Source: Pseudolysinimonas_A sp965653335 (lineage in GTDB: Bacteria; Actinomycetota; Actinomycetes; Actinomycetales; Microbacteriaceae). Taken from it: 6,155 bases of DNA. How positions within the stretch are numbered: position 1 is the first letter of the stretch; each line of letters opens with the position of its first letter. The stretch is from the NCBI GenBank assembly GCA_965653335.1, contig CBFGZU010000099.1:1-6155 (forward strand), read 5' to 3'. Position numbers and translations under genes: made by a program. Under the pieces are notes generated by a model. That model saw only the letters and a program-made list of their open reading frames with translations, did no database searches and had not been told where the DNA came from. Shown one piece after another: positions 1 through 5,228 of the stretch.

Positions 1-2868
1 ACCTACAACTCGTTCGCGAACACTCTCTACCGCGACTCGGCGATCCTGCTCGGGCGCGAAGGCGACGCCCCCGTGCTCGGCGAGGCCGCGGCGTGGCAGC
101 TCGCCCGCGGTGTTGTCATCCGCAGCCGGGATTCCCGACTCCCCGAGCTCGGTCGCAACCTCGACGCGTTGACCAAGGCCGTGCTCGCCGTCGCGCGTGG
201 CGTCGCCGAGCACGCGGGCGACCTCGACGAACTGCGCGAGCTCGGCGCCCGGCTCGGGGCACTCGCCGACCTGCCGACGAACGATCCGATCGACCGGTTC
301 GAGCGGCTGCCCGCCGTCGAACTCGCGCGGCAGCTCGGCGCCCTCGAGGTGCTCGCCGATCTCGCCGCCGAGTACGACGCCGAGAAGGTGCGCCGCGGCG
401 TGGTCGAGTACGCCGACCAGGTGGCCCTCGCCCTGCGGATCGCGCAGAAACAACCCACCCTCGGCGAGGAGCTGCGCGACCGCTACCGGGTGGTGCTTCT
501 CGACGAGTATCAAGACACGTCGGTTGTGCAGACCCAGTTGCTCGCGCGACTGTTCGGGGGGAGCGCCGTCATGGCCGTCGGCGACCCCAACCAGTCGATC
601 TACGGCTGGCGTGGCGCGAGTGCGGCGAACCTCGACCAGTTCGCCGACCTCTTCGGGGCGGAGGCGCGATTCGCGCTGTCGACCAGCTGGCGCAACGGCA
701 CGCGGATCCTCGACGCGGCCAATCACCTCGTTGCGCCGTTCGTCGACAGCGGCGTGGCTGTCGAGCAACTCGAAGCCAGCCCCGTCGCCTCGAGCCGCCC
801 CGTCGCGGTCGCGTTCACGGAGACGGTCGCCGAGGAAGCCGCCGCGGTCGCCGACTGGCTGGCTGCGCGGCTCGACTCCGCAGATCCGGCGACGGTGCCG
901 AGCGCCGCGATGCTGTTGCGCGCCCGTGCGACGCAGCCGTACTTTCTCGCGGCGCTGCGGGAGCGCGGCATCCCGTTCCACGTGCTCGGCATCGGCGGGC
1001 TGCTCGCGGAACCCGAGATCGCCGACCTCGTGTGCGCTCTGTCGGCGATCGACGACCCGGGCGCCGGCATCCAGCTGCTGCGGGTGCTCGCCGGGTCACG
1101 GTTCCGGGTCGGGGTCGCCGACCTGCACGCCCTCAACCGGCTCGCGGCCTGGCTGCGGGCTCGCGACCACACGCAACACCAGCACGACGACGCGGTCCGC
1201 GAGCTGCTGAACACCGCCGTCGCACCGGGGGAGGGCGGCTCGATCGTCGACGCCCTCGACTTCCTCGCCACCGCTCCCGATAGCCACGCGGCACTCGAGG
1301 GTTTCACCGCCGCCGGGCTCGAACGCTTGCGGGATGCCGGCTCGACCCTCGCGCGGTTGCGCGCCCGCGTGCGGCTCGACCTGCCCGACCTCGTCGCCCT
1401 CGTCATCCAGGAATTGCGGCTCGACATCGAAGTCGCCGCGAACGAGCACCGGGTGCTCGGGCCGGCCAACCTCGACGCGTTCGCCGACGCCCTCACGGGA
1501 TATCTCGCGATCGCCGAGATCGCGACCCTGTCGGGGTTCCTCGGCTGGCTGCGGGAGGCCGAGCTGCGGGAAGATCTCTCGCCGCGCCCCGAGCCTCCTG
1601 AACCCGGCACCGTGCAGGTGCTCACCGTGCACGGCGCGAAGGGGCTCGAGTGGGATGTCGTGGCGGTGCCGCGCCTCGTGACCGACGAGTTCCCCGCGAA
1701 GCCGCGCGAAGGGTTCCAGGGCTGGCTCGGGTTCGGGCACTACCCGTGGCCGCTGCGCGGCGACGCCGCCGAGCTCCCTCGCTTCGCGTGGGAGGGGGTG
1801 TCGACGCGGAAGGAGCTGCTCGAGGCGCAGAAGCACTTCAGCTCCGGGGTGCGGCAGCGGGCCCTCGACGAGGAACGCCGGCTCGCCTATGTCGCCGTGA
1901 CCCGGGCCCGGCACGATGTGCTGCTCTCGGGGTCGTTCTGGGCGACGCAAACCAAGCCGCGCGAGCCGGGAGTCTTCCTGCGCGACCTGGCGGATGCTGG
2001 GCTCGTGCCGGCACTGCCCGAGGTGAGCACCCACGCGGAGAATCCGCTCGGCGACGACCTGGAACGCATCGTCTGGCCGCTCGATCCGCTGGGGTCGCGG
2101 CGCCCCGCCGTGGAGTGGGCGGCCGAACAAGTGCGCGCCGCCGAGCCGGGAGTCGCCGGACCGTGGGCGCGCGACCTCGAGTTGCTGCTCGCCGAACGCG
2201 AAGCCCGGCTCGTCGCGACGCGAGCGGTGATCCCCACGCGGGTCCCGGCATCCCGGTTCCACGATTACGTCACCGAGCCCGAGCGCGTGGCCGATGAGCT
2301 GCGGCGACCGATGCCTGAACGACCTTTCGCGGCGACGCGACTCGGCACCCTCTTTCACGCCTGGGTCGAGCAGCGGTTCGGGTTCGGCACGGGGGCGGAT
2401 GAGATCGACGCCCTCGCCGGTGACCGCGACGCCGGCGGAGATGTCGCCGCCGACGCGGGCGGAGCCGCGGTCGACCGGCGGAGCCTCCAGCAGCTGCGGG
2501 AGCGTTTCGAAGCGTCGGAGTGGGCACGCCGTCGCCCGCTCGAGGTGGAACGCGAGATCCATCTGCCCTTCGACGGCCGTGTCATCATCTGCAAGATCGA
2601 CGCCGTGTACGCCGAACCGGGCGGGCGGGTGCGCATCGTCGACTGGAAGACCGGGCGCGCGCCGAAAGATGCCGCCGACCTCGAACGCAAACAACTGCAG
2701 CTCGCGCTCTACCGGCTCGCCTACGCGCGCTGGGCGGGAATTCCCGAGGACAGCATCGACGCGGCGTTCTACTTCGTCGCCGACGACACCGTGCTCGAGC
2801 CCGAGCGCATCGACTCGGAGGAGCAACTGCTCGCCCGCTGGCGGGCAGCGACGACGCCCGCCGGGTGA
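1..2868 (+). CDS. adnB: AdnB-like UvrD-family ATP-dependent DNA helicase with C-terminal RecB-type nuclease (5' end missing)
   Basis: The window opens in frame at TYNSFAN, which matches helicase motif Ib, so Walker A (motif I) and motif Ia lie upstream. I estimate about 100-150 residues are missing; 955 are visible. Residues count from the window start. Superfamily 1A motifs run in order: DEYQDT (168-173, Walker B), GDPNQSIYGWRGA (194-206), LSTSWRN (226-232), VLTVHGAKGLEW (540-551), and EERRLAYVAVTRAR (624-637, with the arginine finger). A PD-(D/E)XK RecB-type nuclease follows, with H786 (LFHAW), D867 (KIDAVY), D881-W-K883, and QLQLALY (898-904), so its catalytic set looks intact. By family knowledge, AdnAB unwinds and resects double-strand breaks in actinobacteria, replacing RecBCD. 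I prefer AdnB to AdnA because the helicase motifs are canonical and only two cysteines are visible, too few for the iron-sulphur cluster I associate with AdnA. The adnA partner would be expected just upstream. A Gly/Ala/Asp-rich stretch (about 799-820) looks like a linker insert. Helicase-nuclease identity is near certain; the AdnB assignment is less so. Confidence 0.93.
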   Translation, partial: TYNSFANTLYRDSAILLGREGDAPVLGEAAAWQLARGVVIRSRDSRLPELGRNLDALTKAVLAVARGVAEHAGDLDELRELGARLGALADLPTNDPIDRFERLPAVELARQLGALEVLADLAAEYDAEKVRRGVVEYADQVALALRIAQKQPTLGEELRDRYRVVLLDEYQDTSVVQTQLLARLFGGSAVMAVGDPNQSIYGWRGASAANLDQFADLFGAEARFALSTSWRNGTRILDAANHLVAPFVDSGVAVEQLEASPVASSRPVAVAFTETVAEEAAAVADWLAARLDSADPATVPSAAMLLRARATQPYFLAALRERGIPFHVLGIGGLLAEPEIADLVCALSAIDDPGAGIQLLRVLAGSRFRVGVADLHALNRLAAWLRARDHTQHQHDDAVRELLNTAVAPGEGGSIVDALDFLATAPDSHAALEGFTAAGLERLRDAGSTLARLRARVRLDLPDLVALVIQELRLDIEVAANEHRVLGPANLDAFADALTGYLAIAEIATLSGFLGWLREAELREDLSPRPEPPEPGTVQVLTVHGAKGLEWDVVAVPRLVTDEFPAKPREGFQGWLGFGHYPWPLRGDAAELPRFAWEGVSTRKELLEAQKHFSSGVRQRALDEERRLAYVAVTRARHDVLLSGSFWATQTKPREPGVFLRDLADAGLVPALPEVSTHAENPLGDDLERIVWPLDPLGSRRPAVEWAAEQVRAAEPGVAGPWARDLELLLAEREARLVATRAVIPTRVPASRFHDYVTEPERVADELRRPMPERPFAATRLGTLFHAWVEQRFGFGTGADEIDALAGDRDAGGDVAADAGGAAVDRRSLQQLRERFEASEWARRRPLEVEREIHLPFDGRVIICKIDAVYAEPGGRVRIVDWKTGRAPKDAADLERKQLQLALYRLAYARWAGIPEDSIDAAFYFVADDTVLEPERIDSEEQLLARWRAATTPAG

Positions 2869-2905
2869 GATGACTCCCGCGGGGTGAGACTCGCGCCGGT
2901 TGAGA
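2851..2905 (+). repeat. Three degenerate tandem copies spanning the adnB stop codon
   Basis: Copy 1 (2851-2870) and copy 2 (2870-2889) match at 17 of 20 positions with a 19-nt period. Copy 3 (2889-2905) matches the last 17 bases of copy 1 at 14 positions. Each copy ends in TGAGA. In copy 1 the TGA is the helicase stop codon after Thr-Thr-Pro-Ala-Gly. Copy 2 would read Met-Thr-Pro-Ala-Gly-stop in another frame, as a duplicated gene end would. Copy 2 contains the 8-bp palindrome CCCGCGGG (2876-2883). No run of T follows, so I do not call it a terminator. Local slippage or duplication is the simplest origin. Confidence 0.6.
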
Positions 2906-2941
2906 CGAGCCACCAGCAGGCGACGCGTGCCGAAACCCACG

Positions 2942-2947
2942 TAGGGT
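2942..2947 (+). promoter_or_regulatory. Putative -10 element for the MFS transporter gene
   Basis: TAGGGT fits the actinobacterial TAnnnT -10 pattern. It would place the transcription start near 2954, immediately before the ribosome binding site, giving a leader of roughly 20 nt. I see no convincing -35 at the usual distance. The hexamer overlaps an in-frame GTG at 2946, which argues against that codon being the start. Confidence 0.4.
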
Positions 2948-2954
2948 GGAAATC

Positions 2955-2963
2955 AGGAAAGGA
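2955..2963 (+). promoter_or_regulatory. Ribosome binding site that decides the MFS start
   Basis: AGGAAAGGA is a strong purine-rich Shine-Dalgarno sequence ending 9 nt before the GTG at 2973. The other in-frame start, GTG at 2946, lies upstream of this site and would put it inside the coding sequence, so 2973 is preferred. Confidence 0.7.
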
Positions 2964-2972
2964 TTTGTTGCA

Positions 2973-4307
2973 GTGAGCCTCGGCGGCAGTGACCCGGCCC
3001 TCACCGCGCCTATCCCGGTCCAGACCCGGCGCACCTCCGGTCGTGACATTCTCGCCATCCTTCGGGCGCGCAATTTCCGGCTTCTCATCAGCTCGATGTT
3101 CTTCACGAGCATCGCGATGTGGATGACGCGCATCGCGGTCGACTGGCTCATGCTCGAACTCACCGGCAACCTCGCCCTCGTCGGGCTCGCCGTGACTCTG
3201 CAGTTCGGCCCGACCCTCGTGCTCGGCGCCTTCGCGGGCGTCATCGCCGACCGGTTCTCGCGCCGAGGGATCGTGCTGCTCACCCAGAGCGTCGTGTTCG
3301 TCGCCGGTTCCGCACTCGCCGTGCTCGCGATTCTCGCCGCCGCCGAGGTCTGGCATGTCTACCTCGTCGCCGCGGTGTCGGGAGTCGCCGGTGCGCTCGA
3401 AGGCCCCGCCCGCAGCGCGCTCATCGGGCAGACGCTCGAACCGACCCGGTTGCGCACCGCCGTGAGCCTCAACGCGGGGGTCTTCCACGTCGGGGGTCTC
3501 GTCGGTCCGGCGATCAGCGGCATCCTCATCGCCGTCGTCGGCTCGGGGTGGTCGATCGGGGTTGCCGCGCTCATGACGCTCGCGAGCATCCTCGCGTTCG
3601 CCCTTTTCCGCTCGCGCGACCTGCTCGTCGTCGCGCGGCCCGCCGACGGTTCCGGGGGCGTTCGATACGCCGTACGGTACGCGCGGCGTAAACCCACGAT
3701 CCTCTGGCCGATGGTGCTCCTCGCCTTCGTCGCCACGTTCGGGATGACCCTCCCGGTGCTGTTCACGGCGGCGGCGGGTGAACGGGGGTTCGGCACCGGA
3801 TCGACCGGCTACGGCCTCTACACCGCGCTCGCCGCGGTCGGTGCCGTCGTCGGTTCGATCGCGTCGGCGCGACGTCGGTCGGTGCGGCTGCGTTCGATTC
3901 CCCTGCTGGCGGGGGCATACGGGCTGTCCCTTCTGCTCGCCGGTGTCGTGCCCGTCTACGGGGTGTTTCTCGCCGGCATCGTCGCGCTCGGGGTGTTCCG
4001 GTTGCTCTTCGCCATCGGTGCCGAGTCGATGGTGCAACTGTCGACCAATCCGGGTGTGCGCGGCCGTGTCATGGCGATCTACCTCGTGCTGCTCATGGGC
4101 GGTCAGGCGGCGGGCGGTCTCATCGTCGGCTGGATCGCCGAAGTGCTCGGGATGACGGTGGCGTTCCTCGTCGCGGGCGCGATGCCGCTTCTCGCCGCGA
4201 TCGTCGTTGCGATCGTTCTCGCGCGTCGGCACCAGTTGACGATCTCCGTCAACCTTCGCGACATCCGCCGGGTCGTGCGCATCGTGAAACGACCGAACAG
4301 CCCGTAA
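2973..4307 (+). CDS. Major facilitator superfamily (MFS) exporter, EntS/MFS_3 type
   Basis: This 444-residue integral membrane protein has the length and hydrophobic pattern of a 12-helix MFS carrier. A polar N-terminus (about 1-32) precedes the first helix. The loop after helix 2 carries motif A, GVIADRFSRRG (88-98), the MFS signature. EGPARSALI (142-150) before the next loop resembles the D/E-x-P-A-R element of the EntS/MFS_3 branch. A charged central loop containing VRYARRKP divides the two halves, and the protein ends in a basic tail (RRVVRIVKRP). Proton-driven export of a small molecule across the cytoplasmic membrane is the family expectation. The sequence does not show the substrate: siderophore, macrolide or other drug are all possible. 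Flanking promoter and hairpin signals suggest a single-gene unit. The chosen GTG follows a strong ribosome binding site; starting at 2946 would add nine residues. Confidence 0.9.
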   Translation: MSLGGSDPALTAPIPVQTRRTSGRDILAILRARNFRLLISSMFFTSIAMWMTRIAVDWLMLELTGNLALVGLAVTLQFGPTLVLGAFAGVIADRFSRRGIVLLTQSVVFVAGSALAVLAILAAAEVWHVYLVAAVSGVAGALEGPARSALIGQTLEPTRLRTAVSLNAGVFHVGGLVGPAISGILIAVVGSGWSIGVAALMTLASILAFALFRSRDLLVVARPADGSGGVRYAVRYARRKPTILWPMVLLAFVATFGMTLPVLFTAAAGERGFGTGSTGYGLYTALAAVGAVVGSIASARRRSVRLRSIPLLAGAYGLSLLLAGVVPVYGVFLAGIVALGVFRLLFAIGAESMVQLSTNPGVRGRVMAIYLVLLMGGQAAGGLIVGWIAEVLGMTVAFLVAGAMPLLAAIVVAIVLARRHQLTISVNLRDIRRVVRIVKRPNSP

Positions 4308-4328
4308 CGCCTGAAAAGCCCGAAACCG

Positions 4329-4353
4329 CCGACGCGCTCGAGCCAGGCGTCGG
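4329..4353 (+). other. Hairpin between the MFS gene and the small membrane protein gene
   Basis: CCGACGC (4329-4335) and GCGTCGG (4347-4353) form a perfect 7-bp GC-rich stem around an 11-nt loop. The loop contains the palindrome GCTCGAGC (4336-4343). It starts 21 bp after the MFS stop codon, where a terminator would sit, but no T-tract follows. It also occupies the place of a -35 element for the putative promoter at 4359. It could be a U-less terminator, an operator, or chance in GC-rich DNA. Confidence 0.35.
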
Positions 4354-4358
4354 ACAGG

Positions 4359-4364
4359 TAACGT
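4359..4364 (+). promoter_or_regulatory. Putative -10 element of a leaderless promoter
   Basis: TAACGT fits the TAnnnT pattern and ends 6 nt before the GTG at 4371. The expected transcription start would therefore coincide with the start codon. Leaderless mRNAs starting at GTG or ATG are common in actinobacteria. The only Shine-Dalgarno-like run, GGACAGG at 4352-4358, is 12 nt from the GTG, a rather long spacing. No clear -35 is visible. Confidence 0.35.
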
Positions 4365-4370
4365 GGCCGC

Positions 4371-4847
4371 GTGGCGCGAACCGGTGACGTCGAGGAATTC
4401 GACGATGACGAGGAGGCGCTCAGCTGGGCCGGTGACGACGATCAGGGCCGCTCGGCCCCGCGATTGCGCGAACCCGAGCCGGATGCCGAGGGCGCCGGGA
4501 CGGAGCTGGGAACCCAGCCAGGTGCCGTGCCCGGGTCCCGTGGTCGCACGGTGGCGACCGCAGCGTTCCTTGTGCCGTACCTCGCGATCGCGGTGGGCTG
4601 GATCCTCGCCGCACAGGACCTCTCATCGGGGTCGGTGTCGCTCTTCGGCGGCATCCTCTGGCAGTTCGGCGAGTTCCTCGCGATCCTCGCGGCCCCCCTG
4701 TGGTTCGCCGCGACGCTCACCCTGACGCGCGGGAGTCGGCCGCTCGTGCGGGTCGGCTGGCTCGCCCTCGGACTCGCGGTGGTGTTCCCATGGCCGCTCC
4801 TGCTGCGGTTCCTCGCAGCCCTCCAACTCGCGGGGGTGCTCTCGTGA
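4371..4847 (+). CDS. Uncharacterised membrane protein with acidic N-terminal tail
   Basis: This 158-residue protein belongs to no family I recognise. Residues 1-59 are polar and probably disordered. The first 25 are strikingly acidic, with the cluster EEFDDDEE at 8-15 and DDD at 22-24, and the rest of the tail is rich in Gly, Pro and Glu. Three hydrophobic stretches follow, at about 61-81, 90-118 and 126-153. The last two are long enough that each might form a re-entrant segment or two short helices. Glu101 and Arg146 lie within hydrophobic surroundings. No signal-peptide cleavage site or catalytic motif is visible. The stop codon overlaps the next start by 4 nt (GTGA), so the two proteins are probably made in a coupled way and may act together. 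GTG 4371 is chosen because it sits right after a possible leaderless promoter. That this is a real gene is supported by the alternation of polar and membrane segments and by the overlap. Confidence 0.75.
   Translation: MARTGDVEEFDDDEEALSWAGDDDQGRSAPRLREPEPDAEGAGTELGTQPGAVPGSRGRTVATAAFLVPYLAIAVGWILAAQDLSSGSVSLFGGILWQFGEFLAILAAPLWFAATLTLTRGSRPLVRVGWLALGLAVVFPWPLLLRFLAALQLAGVLS
4832..4836 (+). promoter_or_regulatory. Ribosome binding site of the second small membrane protein
   Basis: GGGGG lies inside the end of the preceding gene, 7 nt before the GTG at 4844. Together with the GTGA start/stop overlap it supports translational coupling. It also favours this start over GTG 4700 in the same frame, which would add a 48-residue Arg/Pro-rich shadow sequence. 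Confidence 0.5.
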
Positions 4848-5149
4848 TCTTCATCCCGATCGTCTTCGCGGTGCTGTTCGCCCTCGCCCTGTTCGGGCCG
4901 GTCTCGAATTTCGGCGCGCTGCCCGCCGTCTACGAGGCCTACGGGATCGGCGACTCCGTGCCATGGCCGTTGCTCGTGCTCGCCGTCGCGCTCCCGCCGG
5001 TGCTCTATGTCGTCGGCCTGCTGCTCGGCCGCGGACGCCCGCCGTTCGCGCGCGCACTCATCCTCACCGTCGCCCTCGCGGCATCCTTCGCCCTGTACTT
5101 CGGCATCGTCACCCTCGTCGGCGCGATCCAGCCGCCCCTCACCCTGTAG
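4844..5149 (+). CDS. Uncharacterised small three-helix membrane protein
   Basis: This 101-residue, very hydrophobic protein belongs to no family I recognise. Predicted helices lie at about 2-19, 41-62 and 70-94. The loop between the first two (about 20-39) holds the conserved-looking VYEAYGIGDS and leads into PWPLL at 40-44. A short basic loop (RGRPPFAR, 63-70) lies between helices 2 and 3, so by the positive-inside rule it is probably cytoplasmic. The gene begins in the stop codon of its partner (GTGA, 4844-4847) and ends 79 bp before serA, which has its own promoter signal. The first helix could alternatively act as an uncleaved signal anchor. Its role may be as subunit or stabiliser of the upstream membrane protein; that is inferred from coupling alone. 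Confidence 0.72.
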   Translation: MIFIPIVFAVLFALALFGPVSNFGALPAVYEAYGIGDSVPWPLLVLAVALPPVLYVVGLLLGRGRPPFARALILTVALAASFALYFGIVTLVGAIQPPLTL

Positions 5150-5182
5150 CGGCACGCGTCAGGGGGTTCGCGTCGCACTGGT

Positions 5183-5188
5183 TAGACT
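5183..5188 (+). promoter_or_regulatory. Putative serA -10 element
   Basis: TAGACT, in the context GGTTAGACTCGGG, is a good actinobacterial -10. It predicts a transcription start near 5195 and a leader of about 34 nt. No convincing -35 is seen 16-18 nt upstream. The leader is too short to hold a riboswitch or attenuator, and I see no operator-like inverted repeat. Confidence 0.5.
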
Positions 5189-5215
5189 CGGGGACGTTGC
5201 GCGCCCGACCCTGAC

Positions 5216-5221
5216 GAAGGA
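5216..5221 (+). promoter_or_regulatory. serA ribosome binding site
   Basis: GAAGGA lies 7 nt before the GTG at 5229, near-ideal spacing. It fixes the serA start, which agrees with where the SerA fold begins (Met-Ala-Lys-Pro-Ile-Val-Leu-Ile). Confidence 0.7.
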
Positions 5222-5228
5222 CATCTCA

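Noticed and set aside
93..1283. Arg/Pro-rich 396-codon open frame on the + strand within the helicase
   Set aside because: It is a +1-type shadow of GC-rich codons with low-complexity composition and no start signals.
2857..2890. Rho-independent terminator after adnB
   Set aside because: Only an 8-bp self-complementary palindrome with no loop and no T-run is present, and the repeat structure explains the sequence better.
1096..2940. 614-codon open frame on the - strand opposite the helicase
   Set aside because: The sense strand has clear helicase and nuclease motifs throughout. The antisense product is a Pro/Gly/Arg/Glu-rich sequence with no domain, as expected opposite a GC-rich gene that lacks TTA, CTA and TCA triplets.
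2769..4232. 487-codon open frame on the - strand opposite the MFS gene
   Set aside because: The product is an extremely hydrophilic Arg/Asp/Glu/His-rich sequence, the usual mirror of a hydrophobic membrane protein. It spans the intergenic gap and has no recognisable motif.
5150..5228. Riboswitch or serine-responsive attenuator before serA
   Set aside because: The gap is 79 bp, the predicted leader about 34 nt, and no extended stem or leader peptide is visible.
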